A DNA stretch of 56,994 nt from an uncultured Actinomycetes bacterium (GTDB lineage: Bacteria > Actinomycetota > Acidimicrobiia > Acidimicrobiales > RAAP-2): positions 1-56,994 of the forward strand of contig CAIQPR010000046.1 of the NCBI GenBank assembly GCA_903873775.1, written 5' to 3'. The translations under genes and the position numbers were made by a program. Shown here piece by piece: positions 17,751 through 26,424 of this stretch. Under the pieces are notes generated by a model. It saw nothing but the letters and a program-made list of their open reading frames with translations. It was not told the DNA's origin and made no database searches. Positions within the stretch are counted from its first letter, which is position 1, and every line of letters begins with the position of its first letter.

Positions 17751-18053
17751 ATGTCGACAGGAATTGGTGACAACTTCTCGGAGAGCACGTTAGACGGTGA
17801 GTTTCTGAGCGCTGAGGAACTGGACGAGTTGGCTCTGGCAGCAGACCCGCACGCGGTGATCTCCGCCGACGCACGACCAATTACCTTTGGCGACTCTTCG
17901 GGAGCACCACTACCGTCGTGGTACATGCCGACAGCGATCGCTGTTCGAGGCAGTAGGACAGCACGTTGGGTCGCTGTCGCAGTGATCTCGAGTTTTCTCT
18001 TGGTTGACGCGTCAGGTCTCTGCGTGACATCAGGTTTCCTATCTTGGGCGTAG
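17751..18053 (+). CDS. Small membrane protein of unknown function
   Basis: This 100-residue protein has an acidic N-terminal half (DNFSESTLDGEFLSAEELDELALAADP), a short Pro/Ser-rich stretch and one likely membrane helix near the C terminus (WVAVAVISSFLLVDASGL). The ATG follows AGCGGAGGAGGCGCG, a strong ribosome site, which makes it a credible gene. It lies 39 bases after the zinc exporter gene and is followed by a hairpin. I recognise no family. Confidence 0.6.
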   Translation: MSTGIGDNFSESTLDGEFLSAEELDELALAADPHAVISADARPITFGDSSGAPLPSWYMPTAIAVRGSRTARWVAVAVISSFLLVDASGLCVTSGFLSWA

Positions 18054-18059
18054 GTACTT

Positions 18060-18083
18060 CTCCACACCTGGATTGGTGTGGAG
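18060..18083 (+). terminator. Hairpin after the small membrane protein gene
   Basis: CTCCACACC (18060-18068) and GGTGTGGAG (18075-18083) are perfect 9-base arms around TGGATT, seven bases after the stop codon. It probably ends the exporter/small protein transcript. Confidence 0.65.
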
Positions 18084-18349
18084 GGTCACGTCGCACGGGC
18101 GTGCGATGAGCTCCAGTGCGTTGAGTGATCGCGCGTGAACGTTACGCAAAAAACTTTCGTAGAAATACGTCCGCTCTCGTGTCGCGGAGTTACATCCTTG
18201 TGACCATTCGGTAACGCGTGCTCCATCGTAGAGAGATCGTTGTGGCACAGCTACTGGCCCGAAATGCAGTCACGCGGGAGGTAGATCAAGGCTCTGCGCG
18301 CGGGGATCGACGATCCGGAGCACAGCGAAACCCCAGCAATTGCAAGGCT
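18084..18349. other. Intergenic gap, no gene seen
   Basis: These 266 bases lie between the terminator of the exporter operon and the control region of the binding-protein gene. No reading frame with a convincing start or family match is seen on either strand, and no RNA gene is recognised. Confidence 0.6.
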
Positions 18350-18365
18350 TGTGAGTTATTTCACA
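18350..18365 (+). promoter_or_regulatory. CRP/GlxR-type operator
   Basis: TGTGA-GTTATT-TCACA is an exact match to the symmetric CRP consensus and also to the GlxR form TGTGANNTANNTCACA known from Corynebacterium. Its centre is about 72 bases upstream of the expected transcript start of the binding-protein gene, a position typical of activation from upstream. Confidence 0.75.
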
Positions 18366-18394
18366 CCTAGGAAACAACAAATGGCCGCCCTGCC

Positions 18395-18423
18395 TTGACG
18401 CCTTCGGGTGGGGGTCATATAGT
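18395..18423 (+). promoter_or_regulatory. Strong sigma-70-type promoter of the binding-protein gene
   Basis: TTGACG (18395-18400) and TATAGT (18418-18423) are separated by exactly 17 bases. Transcription should start near 18430. This is the best promoter match I found in the window. Confidence 0.75.
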
Positions 18424-18429
18424 CGCATC

Positions 18430-18451
18430 ACTGCACAACCGTGCAGTTTTT
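18430..18451 (+). promoter_or_regulatory. Hairpin with T run at the expected transcript start
   Basis: ACTGCAC (18430-18436) and GTGCAGT (18441-18447) form a perfect stem around AACC, followed by five T residues. It falls at the predicted +1, 63 bases before the start codon, so it may stabilise the 5' end of the message, act as an operator or cause early termination. Confidence 0.55.
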
Positions 18452-18493
18452 ATCAAGGTGGTTGCATAAGCGGCCATCGAGGGAGGCATAAGA

Positions 18494-20488
18494 ATGCGAA
18501 AAGTTCATTCTTTTCGTCGTTTGGTTGGGGCTAGCTTCATCGCTAGTTCCATTGCTGTCAGCCTCGCAGTGACGGCCCCTTCGGGCGCAGTTGCGCGGTC
18601 ACACAGCGACCAGGTGGCGAAGAACGCACTCGTTTCACCTATGGGTCCGACCGACCACGCGAACATGATTTTCCCGTACGCGTCCGGTGCGTATTTCACG
18701 GTGACGAACATCAATGATTTCCAGGACTACCTGTACCGCCCGCTGTACTGGGTCGGCAAGGGTTCGGACATCACGATTCAGCCTGCTCTGTCCCTGGCTT
18801 CACTGCCGGTGTACAGCAACGGCAACAAGACCGTCACCATCACCATGAAGGGCTGGAAGTTCTCCAACGGTGAGACGATCGACGCTCAGTCCGTCAAGTT
18901 CTTCCTGGACCTGTACAAGGCTGTTCCTTTCCGCTACGCGGGTTACGTCCCAGGCTTCGGTATTCCGGACCAGGTGAGCAACGTCACCGCGAGTGGCAAC
19001 ACCTTGACCATCACGACCACCTCGGCGGTGAACCCCAACTGGTTTACCTACAACTTCTTGACGGAAATCACTCCGTTCCCGCGCGCGTGGGACAAGAAGT
19101 ACGTGACCCCGAGCAACGGTACTGAGGCAACGGACAGCATTCCGACGACCACCGCTGGATGCGGTACTGCGGCCTACACCGACATGAGCGCGATTGTTGC
19201 TTCGTGTGGTTACTACCCGGCCAGCACTGCGGCTGCGTACGGCGTTCCGGCGCTGAACTCGCTGTCGGTGTACACCGGTGCGTACGGCTACCTGTACTAC
19301 AACGCCCGTCCGACGGTTGCGGCAAACCTTGACGCCTACGACTCGAGCCCGATTTGGTCGATCGTCGACGGTCCGTTCAAGCTGAAGAGCTTCAACCCCA
19401 CCGGTGACATCGTGTTCGGACCGAACACGGCGTACAGCGGGGCCCAGAAGGACGGTTTTGCGACCTTCACCCTGAAGGCGGAAGACAGCGAATCCACCGA
19501 GATCAACCAGCTCGAAGCTGGCCAGCTCGACACCGGCTACGTGCTCCCGGCTGACGTGACCACGGCCCCCAAGGCGGGCGCTGCGGGCACCAACAAGCTG
19601 TCCCAGCTGAGCGGTTACACCGTTCGTACGGGCGGCTCGTGGGCCTTCTACTACGCCTACTACAACTTCAACTCGGCTTCGAGTGGAACTCACCTTCCGA
19701 ACTCGCTGCCGGTCCGTCAGGCCCTGCAGTACGGTGAGGACCAGGCGACGTTGATCAAGGCGCTGTACAACGGCTACGGAACCCCGGGTTACGGCCCGAT
19801 CCCGACGCTGCCGGCCAACGTGTTCAGCAAGGGTCTCGTGAACCACTACGCCTACTCGCTGTCGAAGGGTCTCTCGACCCTGAAGGCCGCTGGCTGGACG
19901 TGGGACGGCAAGTCCTCTGACGCCGCCGTCTGCTCCAAGTCCTCTGGCTGTGGCACGGGCATCCCGAAGGGCACCTCGCTGACCCTGACCTACAAGTACG
20001 CCACCGGCGACCCGACTCTGGACGCTCAGATGGCTGCTGAGAAGGCCTCGTGGGCCAAGGAAGGTATCCAGGTCACGCTGTCCACGGACACCCCGGACAA
20101 CATTGCCTCGCTGTGCACCTCGGGTGCCGGTTCGGCTCCGACCTCGGGCAACCCCCAGGGCAACGGTGACTGGGAACTCTGCCAGTACGGTGGATGGCTC
20201 TACGCTCCGGACTACTACCCCTCGGGTGAGCTGCTGTTCTACACGAACGCTCTCTCGAACCCGGGTGAGTACTCGGACACCACCATGGACCGTCTGATCG
20301 ACGCCACCACGAAGGGCACTGCTGCCCTGAACGCTGGCAAGCCGAGCTACGCCCAGTACGCGATGGACCAGCTGCCCTACCTGTACCAGCCCTCGGGCAC
20401 CGGTACCGGTGAGGCTTCGAAGACGCTGAAGGGTCTCCTCCCTGTGAGCCCCACGTCGTCCTCGCTGCCGGAGTTCCTCTCGAAGTAA
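18494..20488 (+). CDS. ABC transporter substrate-binding protein, peptide/nickel (SBP_bac_5) type
   Basis: The 664-residue protein is longer than usual for the family (about 530-600). A signal peptide (RKVHSFRRLVGASFIASSIAVSLAVTAPSGA) is followed by the family pattern DYLYRPLYWVGKG, PALSLASLPVYSNGNKTVTITMKGWKFSNGETIDAQSVKF, then VRQALQYGEDQATLIKALYNGYGTPGYGPIP and LKAAGWTWDG. There is no lipobox Cys, so it may be free or held by other means. GGGAGG precedes the ATG. Codon choice is very even (AAG, AAC, TAC, GGC favoured), unlike its neighbours, and with the CRP box, promoter and terminator this points to high expression. The likely partner is the permease/ATPase operon at 22862-27408, which converges on it. 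Confidence 0.9.
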   Translation: MRKVHSFRRLVGASFIASSIAVSLAVTAPSGAVARSHSDQVAKNALVSPMGPTDHANMIFPYASGAYFTVTNINDFQDYLYRPLYWVGKGSDITIQPALSLASLPVYSNGNKTVTITMKGWKFSNGETIDAQSVKFFLDLYKAVPFRYAGYVPGFGIPDQVSNVTASGNTLTITTTSAVNPNWFTYNFLTEITPFPRAWDKKYVTPSNGTEATDSIPTTTAGCGTAAYTDMSAIVASCGYYPASTAAAYGVPALNSLSVYTGAYGYLYYNARPTVAANLDAYDSSPIWSIVDGPFKLKSFNPTGDIVFGPNTAYSGAQKDGFATFTLKAEDSESTEINQLEAGQLDTGYVLPADVTTAPKAGAAGTNKLSQLSGYTVRTGGSWAFYYAYYNFNSASSGTHLPNSLPVRQALQYGEDQATLIKALYNGYGTPGYGPIPTLPANVFSKGLVNHYAYSLSKGLSTLKAAGWTWDGKSSDAAVCSKSSGCGTGIPKGTSLTLTYKYATGDPTLDAQMAAEKASWAKEGIQVTLSTDTPDNIASLCTSGAGSAPTSGNPQGNGDWELCQYGGWLYAPDYYPSGELLFYTNALSNPGEYSDTTMDRLIDATTKGTAALNAGKPSYAQYAMDQLPYLYQPSGTGTGEASKTLKGLLPVSPTSSSLPEFLSK

Positions 20489-20498
20489 CTCCCGTAGT

Positions 20499-20551
20499 TT
20501 GAGCTTCGCTCAAGCAGAGTGCCCGCCACGAAAGTGGCGGGCACTCTGCTT
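20499..20551 (+). terminator. Tandem hairpins, strong terminator of the binding-protein gene
   Basis: A small stem (TTGAGC-TTC-GCTCAA, 20499-20513) is followed by a large perfect stem of 18 pairs: 20512-20529 with 20534-20551 around the stable tetraloop GAAA. A short T stretch (TTT) closes it. The small stem shares the two A bases with the large one, so only one of the two can fold completely at a time. Confidence 0.88.
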
Positions 20552-20552
20552 T

Positions 20553-21206
20553 GTGCACGAGATCAACACCACGACAGTCGACCGTCTCGTGAGATATTTC
20601 AGAACGAAGATGATCTCCTCAGGAGTCTTCTAGGTACTGGCGTCGACATCGACATCGACACTGACCGTGCAGGGCGACTTCCATCACATGCGTTGTCCCG
20701 CGGCATGTGACCCACTCCACGGAGTTACCTCGCCCTCTCCGTCAGAGTTAGTACGCACCACCGCACCTCCTTCGTACTGCCCGATTCCTTCGCAGGACGA
20801 AGGGCTGACACTTGTTGCCACGAACTGACGGAGGTGTGCGTTAACGTCACGCGCTTTCTGGCTCACGGTTGGCGACGTTCGCGAATTATCAGTAGGCAGA
20901 TATACGGAGAGCCGTAGAGCGCCGGATGCCACTCTCCGTGCTGGAATTGCCGGCGGATCACCGTTCAGCACATGAAGGGTCGTGGAGCGCCACACAACAC
21001 TCAAGCCTCACCTTGCAAGCTCTATGAGAGCGTCGATCTCCGAGATCTGGGCGAGCTTTCAGCGGCTGCGCTGTCGGAGGGAGTGGTCTGGAGGGCTGTG
21101 CGTAGCTCATGGACCAAGTGAGCGCATTGCAGATCACCGATGCTCTTGCTGACGCTCGCAACGCGCCAGGTGGCTACCAAATGCTGAATCCTATGGCGTT
21201 GATCAA
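20553..21206. other. Gene-poor gap before the insertion sequence
   Basis: About 650 bases show no credible coding region. The longest frames (for example 20684-21004 on the minus strand) have odd composition and no ribosome site. A short frame from the ATG at 21110 runs straight into the end of the insertion sequence. The stretch may be remains of older mobile DNA, but nothing identifies it. Confidence 0.5.
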
Positions 21207-22586
21207 GTCCCTTCGAGTGGTGTAACTCTCGTGGAGCACTTCTCGATGTCCCTCCATCTTGTCACTTGATCTTGCCGATCGCCTTCGTCGCCGGCTCCAG
21301 GACTTCGTTTTTCAGCAGATCCATAGACTCCTTCGAGAGATAACGGCGCTCGGAGACGGTCCACTCGTCGTGATCTTCGACGCACACGGCGGTGATGAGC
21401 CGCAGGCCCGCGGCGTCGTTGGGGAAGATCCCGACCACGTGGGTGCGCCGCTTGATCTCGGCGTTGAGTCGTTCGAGCGAGTTCGTCGACCAAATCTTCT
21501 GCCAGTGAGCCACCGGGAAGTGTCGAAATGCGGTGATGTCCTCGGCCGCATCCAGCAACATTGCTTCGACCCGAAGGAACTTGCTGTGCGTGGTGGCCGC
21601 CACCTCTTTTAACTGACGCTCGACGTGCTCGGCGTCGGGTTGCGCGAAGATCGTGCGGATCATGGCCGCGACCATCTGCTGGTGGTGCTTGGGGACCTTC
21701 ACCAGCACGTTGCGCATGAAGTGCACGCGACAGCGCTGCCAACTCGCTCCGGGAAACACCTTGGCGATCGCGGACGTGAGGCCGAGGTGCGAGTCGCTGA
21801 TGACGAGCTGGACCCCCTGCAGACCGCGCTGACGCAGCGACTGGAGAAACTGGGTCCAAAAGGCCGCGTCCTCGGAGTCGCCAACGGCGACGCCCAGCAC
21901 CTCTCTGGTGCCCTCAATGGACACGCCTGTCGCGACCACCACGGCGCGAGAGACGACGCGTCCACCGACGCGGGCCTTCACGTAGGTGGCGTCACAGAGC
22001 AGGTAGGGAAAGGCCAAGTGGGACAAGGGTCGCTCGCGAAATGCGTCCATCTCCTCGTCCAGCTGTTCACAGATCCTCGAGACCTCGCTCTTGGAGATCC
22101 CGGCGTCCACGCCGAGCGCCTGGACCAGGTCGTCGACCTTGCGGGTGGAGACCCCGTGGACGTAGGCCTCCATGACCACGGCGTAGAGGGCCTGGTCGAT
22201 GCGCCGGCGACGTTCGAGCACCGAGGGAAAGAAGCTGCCCTTGCGGAGTTTCGGGATCTTCAGGTCCACGTCACCACCCTTGGTCGACAGCACCCTCGGT
22301 CGCGTGCCGTTGCGCTGGGTCGTGCGCGCCAGCGTGCGTTCGTGACGCCCCGCCTGGATCACCTCGGACGCCTCGGCGTCAATGAGCGCCTGATAGAGAA
22401 AGCCGACCATCTGGCGAACCAGATCTCCGCTCTCGTCGCTTTGGAGTGCATCGAGCACCGTGGATAGGTCAAAATCTATCTGGGTCACCGGAGTGTTCCT
22501 TTCGTGCCTTGCAATGGACACATCAAGAACTACTCCGGTGGCCCGTCTCAAAAACGGACCTCAGGAATTACACCACTTCCGGGGAC
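21207..22586 (-). mobile_element. IS256-family insertion sequence
   Basis: The element is about 1380 bases long and carries a single transposase gene. Imperfect terminal inverted repeats are visible: GTCCC-N4-AGTGGTGTAA at the left end (21207-21225) and its counterpart at the right end (22568-22586, reverse strand), with further partial matches inward. I could not find a clear 8-9 base target duplication in the flanks, so the exact boundary is uncertain or the copy is old. It lies in the gap between the binding-protein gene and its convergent transporter operon and disrupts neither. Confidence 0.85.
21262..22488 (-). CDS. IS256-family (mutator-type) transposase
   Basis: The 408-residue protein has the full length of the family. 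The DDE catalytic triad is complete: Asp166 (LLCDATYVKAR), Asp232 (VISDSHLGL) and Glu339 (STNSLERLNAEIKRR), with the spacing 66 and 107 that is typical of IS256. The C(2)H-type region RCRVHFMRNVL is also present. The GTG at 22488 has AAAGGAA upstream and starts at the usual family N terminus; the frame is open further back into the terminal repeat. With no frameshift or stop, the transposase looks intact and possibly active. Confidence 0.93.
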   Translation of the reverse strand: MTQIDFDLSTVLDALQSDESGDLVRQMVGFLYQALIDAEASEVIQAGRHERTLARTTQRNGTRPRVLSTKGGDVDLKIPKLRKGSFFPSVLERRRRIDQALYAVVMEAYVHGVSTRKVDDLVQALGVDAGISKSEVSRICEQLDEEMDAFRERPLSHLAFPYLLCDATYVKARVGGRVVSRAVVVATGVSIEGTREVLGVAVGDSEDAAFWTQFLQSLRQRGLQGVQLVISDSHLGLTSAIAKVFPGASWQRCRVHFMRNVLVKVPKHHQQMVAAMIRTIFAQPDAEHVERQLKEVAATTHSKFLRVEAMLLDAAEDITAFRHFPVAHWQKIWSTNSLERLNAEIKRRTHVVGIFPNDAAGLRLITAVCVEDHDEWTVSERRYLSKESMDLLKNEVLEPATKAIGKIK

Positions 22587-22806
22587 GTCAACATGGCGGT
22601 CATTAACGAAGTGAGTGACTCATACCCTCCCGCACGCAGAATGCCCCCTAGTTCTTGGATACGAGGGGTTGTGGTGAGTATCCGGGGCGTGTTGAGGATC
22701 TTCTAGACGCCGTCAACACGCCGGTTCTAGATCTGGGTGTTCACGGGTCCGATGGGATGGAATTGTCGCGAGTCGTCTAATACCGTCGTGCTCCAACCTT
22801 GACGCA
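22587..22806. other. Gap between the insertion sequence and the transporter operon terminator
   Basis: No coding region or RNA is recognised in these 220 bases. Short near-repeats such as TCTAGA and CTAGAT occur but form no clear structure. Confidence 0.5.
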
Positions 22807-22842
22807 ACACAACAATCGCTGCGAGAGCAGCCATTGTTGTGT
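22807..22842 (-). terminator. Terminator of the peptide transporter operon
   Basis: ACACAACAAT (22807-22816) pairs with ATTGTTGTGT (22833-22842), and inside it GCTGC pairs with GCAGC around GAGA, with a single C-C mismatch between the two stems. It lies 20 bases past the stop codon of the ATPase gene. Confidence 0.8.
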
Positions 22843-22861
22843 CAGTGCCGTTTGGGCGGTA

Positions 22862-24892
22862 CTACTTGTCCTGTGATCCGATTGTGACCGGAGTGCCGCC
22901 AAGAGGGAAGTGACACGCCGCAGTGTGTCCAGGGCTCAGCTCAACCATCGGCGGCTCTTCGTTGGCGCACACGGCCGCTGCCACGGGGCAGCGGGTGCGG
23001 AAACGACATCCAGTCGGAGGGTTCACGGCGCTCGGCAATTCACCCTTCATCTGATCACCACGCTTGGTACGCGCAATCTCCACGTCGGCGACCGGAACCG
23101 CGTTGAGCAGTCCTTGGGTGTAGTGATGGAAGGGTCGCGAGAAGACCTCGTCGGCCGGGCCTACTTCGACGAGTTTGCCCAAGTACATGACACCGATGCG
23201 GTGCGCGATGTAGCGAACGACAGCGAGGTCGTGGCTAATCAGAATGTAGGACAGTCCTCGTGATTCCTGCAGGTCCTGCATCAGGTTCAAAATCTGCGCC
23301 TGGATGGAGACGTCGAGAGCGGACACAGGTTCGTCGGCAATGACGAGAGACGGTTCGAGCGCCAGGGCGCGAGCGAGTCCAACACGTTGACGCTGTCCAC
23401 CCGAGAATTCGTGAGGATAACGCTCAGCGGCGGCGAGGGGGAGACCCACTTCGCTCAGAAGCTGGGTCACGCGGTCGTTCATTTGCGTCTTGGAGAGTCG
23501 CTTCTGAATCTCGAGCGGCTCCCGGATGATGTCGCCGACGCGCTTGCGGGGGTCGAGCGAGGCATAGGGGTCTTGGAACATCATTTGACGCTCTTGAGCC
23601 AGTGCGCGTCGCAGCTCACCCTTCTTCAGACCGTCGGTCTTCGTGTGCGTGAACTCAATCTTTCCGCTCGTGACTTCTTCGAGTCCGGTGATGAGTCGGC
23701 CGATCGTGGTCTTGCCACAACCCGATTCGCCCACGAGGCCGAAGGTCTCACCTTTGCGGACCTCAAAATTGACGTCCGCCACGGCGGAGACTTTTCCAAC
23801 GGATCCACGGAAGATGTTTGAGCCGCGAATCGGGAATTCCTTCACCAAATTGGTGACCTTCATCAATGGTTCGACGGCGTCAACGACCTTACGTGCTTCA
23901 TTGATCTGGACTTCGACGGGGGTAAATCCATTCGTCGGGTGGAAGCACGCGTAGGTGTGCCCCTCGCCGGCAATCTCGGTGGGCGGCTCATTCTCGCGGC
24001 ATTCGTCCGTCGCGTACGCGCAACGGGGAGCGAATCGACAGCCCACAATCGTCTTTGACAAGTCCGGCGGAAGTCCCGGAATCGAACTGAGGCGACCGCC
24101 GGCCACGTCTTCAATCTTGGGCACTGAGGACAAGAGGGCCTGGGTGTACGGGTGGTGCATCTTGGTGAAGAGCGTCTTCGTGTCTGCGCCTTCGACCACC
24201 TTTCCGGCGTACATCACGATCACGCGGTCGGTGCGGCTGGCAATGACACCCATGTCGTGGGTGATCAGGATCACGGCCATGTTCAGTTCCACGCGCAGGT
24301 TGTCCAGGATGTCGAGGATCTGGGCCTGGATAGTGACGTCAAGAGCGGTCGTGGGCTCGTCCGCAATGAGAACCTTCGGCTCGCACACGAGTGCCATAGC
24401 GATCATGACGCGCTGACGGAGACCACCCGAAAGCTCGTGAGGGAACTGATTGAGGCGCTCTTCGGGATTGGGCATCTCGACCATGCGCAGCACTTCCAGG
24501 GCCCTTTGGCGAGCCTCTTCCTTAGAGGCACCTCGGTGAATCAGGTACCCCTCGGCAATTTGGTCGCCGATGCGCATGACGGGGTTGAGAGATGTCATCG
24601 GGTCCTGCGGGATCAAGGCGACGGTGTTTCCGCGGACGCCTTGCATGTCCTTTTCGGACAATAGGGCCAGGTCTTTTCCGTCCAGAAGGATCTTTCCTCC
24701 GGAGACCTTTCCGTTCCCGGGTAGCAAACGCATGATCGAAAGACCCGTCGTGGTCTTTCCGCAACCAGACTCACCCACGATCCCGATGCACTCACCCGCC
24801 TCGACGTCAATGGAGACATCGTCAACGGCCACAACGTCAGCCGCACGCATGGCAAATTGAGTGCGCAAATTCTGGATGGAAAGAATGGTCAC
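22862..24892 (-). CDS. Fused dual ATP-binding subunit of a peptide/nickel ABC transporter (DppD-DppF type)
   Basis: The 676-residue protein holds two complete ABC ATPases of the oligopeptide class. The first has Walker [10 protein letters not shown] (40-48), signature LSGGLRQ (154-160) and Walker B VLIADEPT (174-181). The second has Walker A at 388-396, signature FSGGQRQ and Walker B LVIADEPV. Each half ends with the oligopeptide-type Cys cluster ([15 protein letters not shown] at 284-298; [15 protein letters not shown] near the end). In many bacteria these are two proteins, DppD and DppF; here they are one chain, so each transporter would have one asymmetric ATPase. It is the last gene of the operon, 61 bases after the small membrane protein gene. 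Confidence 0.93.
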   Translation of the reverse strand: MTILSIQNLRTQFAMRAADVVAVDDVSIDVEAGECIGIVGESGCGKTTTGLSIMRLLPGNGKVSGGKILLDGKDLALLSEKDMQGVRGNTVALIPQDPMTSLNPVMRIGDQIAEGYLIHRGASKEEARQRALEVLRMVEMPNPEERLNQFPHELSGGLRQRVMIAMALVCEPKVLIADEPTTALDVTIQAQILDILDNLRVELNMAVILITHDMGVIASRTDRVIVMYAGKVVEGADTKTLFTKMHHPYTQALLSSVPKIEDVAGGRLSSIPGLPPDLSKTIVGCRFAPRCAYATDECRENEPPTEIAGEGHTYACFHPTNGFTPVEVQINEARKVVDAVEPLMKVTNLVKEFPIRGSNIFRGSVGKVSAVADVNFEVRKGETFGLVGESGCGKTTIGRLITGLEEVTSGKIEFTHTKTDGLKKGELRRALAQERQMMFQDPYASLDPRKRVGDIIREPLEIQKRLSKTQMNDRVTQLLSEVGLPLAAAERYPHEFSGGQRQRVGLARALALEPSLVIADEPVSALDVSIQAQILNLMQDLQESRGLSYILISHDLAVVRYIAHRIGVMYLGKLVEVGPADEVFSRPFHHYTQGLLNAVPVADVEIARTKRGDQMKGELPSAVNPPTGCRFRTRCPVAAAVCANEEPPMVELSPGHTAACHFPLGGTPVTIGSQDK

Positions 24893-24953
24893 TTTTGGAT
24901 TATACCCTTCTGATTTAGCGCCTTTACTACGCCATTCACTGCGGTGTAGCCGC

Positions 24954-25478
24954 TTACTTCAAGAGCTCTAGGACAGCGGCCGAATCGACGTGTGCGTGGA
25001 TAAGTTCCCCGGGCCACGGCAGGAGCGAAGTGTAAATAACTTGCATTCTGGTTCCTTCGGACGCCTTCAAGTACGTCTTCTCGAGGGCCACCATGTCGTC
25101 GAGAAAGAGTTGCAAAGCGGCGTTCGTGTCGCTCGGGTAAAGGCTCAAGTCCACCATTCCCGAGGCGGTGCCTTGGCTCGTCAACGCCTTGCTGGCGGCG
25201 GCAGAGACACAGGTGGGATTGGCACCGCATGACTTCACGCTTGCACCAAAGGTCTTCGCTGTCGACGCCGTGATGCGGTACATCGACTCCACTTGGGCGC
25301 GAGCCTGAGGCTTCGTGTCGATCGTGGTGGTCGGCGATGTTGCGAGGGACACCTTGATCCCGTACGCCAGTCCACCGACGAGTGTCGCGATAACGATGAC
25401 AATGATCGCCTGAACAAGAAATGAAGGTCCTTGTTTGGCTGTTTCGTCAGCGCTACTCGTGTCGTTATCGGTCGTCAT
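24954..25478 (-). CDS. Single-pass membrane protein of unknown function in the transporter operon
   Basis: This 174-residue protein has a charged, Ser/Thr-rich start, one membrane helix (FLVQAIIVIVIATLVGGLAYGI, about 20-41), a Thr/Pro spacer and an outer domain of about 120 residues with a pair of Cys (KSCGANPTCVSAA) that may form a disulfide. I recognise no family. It sits between the second permease gene (26 bases away) and the ATPase gene, so it may be an accessory subunit of the importer, for example a docking protein for the binding protein, which itself lacks a lipid anchor. That role is inference. Confidence 0.72.
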   Translation of the reverse strand: MTTDNDTSSADETAKQGPSFLVQAIIVIVIATLVGGLAYGIKVSLATSPTTTIDTKPQARAQVESMYRITASTAKTFGASVKSCGANPTCVSAAASKALTSQGTASGMVDLSLYPSDTNAALQLFLDDMVALEKTYLKASEGTRMQVIYTSLLPWPGELIHAHVDSAAVLELLK

Positions 25479-25504
25479 CGCTCAGGCCTCGCCACGCACA
25501 CGCT

Positions 25505-26422
25505 TTAACGCTCGCGCAGTCGAACTTCAAACATGTCCCGCATGGCGTCACCGATGTAGTTGAAGGAGATCACCAACAACAAGAACAGAATGCACACGGG
25601 ATAAATCTGCCACCAACATCCAATTTGGAAGTTCTGAGAGCCAAATTGAATCATCGTTCCCCAGTCAGTTTCCGGCAGTGGAATACCGAGCTGAAGGAAA
25701 CCGAGTGATGTCAGGGCGAGGATTGAGTTCGCCAGAGCAAAGGTGGCCACCGTCATCATGGTGGACACGGTGTTGGGCAGAATGTGGCGCCAAATGATGC
25801 GACCGGAGCCTCCACCCATGGCGCGCACGGCCTGAGCGAATTCACGGTCACGCAGGGCGATCGCCTCGCCTCGCAGCAAACGCGCGTCACCGAACCAACC
25901 GGTGAGACCCAGGACCAAGATCAACAGCGTCTTGGAACGACCCCAAATCGAAATGACCGCCAACAACAAGAAGAGGCCCGGAATCGAGAGCATGACGTCC
26001 ACAATGCGCATGAGCAGAGCATCCAGCCAGCCGCCTCGGTAGCCCGAAAGAACGCCGTAGCCCACACCTACGACGAGGGAGATGAGTGCGGCAAGGAAAC
26101 CCAGTTCCAAAGATGATTGTCCCGCAAACATCAATCGGCCGAGAATGTCGAAACCGAGATAGTCAGTTCCTAGGGGGAATCCCTTCTGAGGAGGAAGATT
26201 CGTGTAGAGAATTGACGAGCTCGCGTCCGTTTGATTCGAGTGGTAAAAGAGCGGTCCTACGTAACAGAAGAGGACCACGCCGATGCAATAGAGCGCCGAC
26301 AAAACGGCGATCTTGTTCGACAGAAACACGCGAAACATCTGGACCCACATGCGCTCGGTTCCGCGCACGTCGCCGCCGGATGCCTGCGGCGAGGACTCGG
26401 GTCGTTGGTCGATGACAGTCAT
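25505..26422 (-). CDS. Peptide/nickel ABC transporter permease, DppC type
   Basis: The 305-residue inner-membrane permease has an N-terminal cytoplasmic stretch, a first helix (IAVLSALYCIGVVLFCYVGPLFY), an outer loop holding the family segment FPLGTDYLGFDILGRLMFAGQSSLELG, and the EAA loop AIALRDREFAQAVRAMGGGSGRIIWRHILPN that contacts the ATPase. This is the typical DppC/OppC layout. It starts two bases after the stop of the DppB-type gene, so the two permeases are surely co-expressed. Confidence 0.93.
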   Translation of the reverse strand: MTVIDQRPESSPQASGGDVRGTERMWVQMFRVFLSNKIAVLSALYCIGVVLFCYVGPLFYHSNQTDASSSILYTNLPPQKGFPLGTDYLGFDILGRLMFAGQSSLELGFLAALISLVVGVGYGVLSGYRGGWLDALLMRIVDVMLSIPGLFLLLAVISIWGRSKTLLILVLGLTGWFGDARLLRGEAIALRDREFAQAVRAMGGGSGRIIWRHILPNTVSTMMTVATFALANSILALTSLGFLQLGIPLPETDWGTMIQFGSQNFQIGCWWQIYPVCILFLLLVISFNYIGDAMRDMFEVRLRER

Positions 26423-26424
26423 GT

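Noticed and set aside
18800..19846. Minus-strand open frame of 348 codons
   Set aside because: It lies opposite the binding-protein gene and arises from that gene's strong codon bias. No ribosome site or family match.
20684..21004. Minus-strand frame of 106 codons in the gap before the insertion sequence
   Set aside because: Odd residue composition, no ribosome site and no recognised family.
21110..21225. Short frame starting MDQVSALQITDAL that runs into the insertion sequence
   Set aside because: No ribosome site and too short. Joining the flanks across the element gives only a few more codons before a stop, so there is no evidence of a gene split by the element.
21198..22595. Target-site duplication of the IS256-family element
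   Set aside because: The flanks GTTGATCAA and GTCAACATG share only TCAA with an offset, which is not a convincing 8-9 base duplication.
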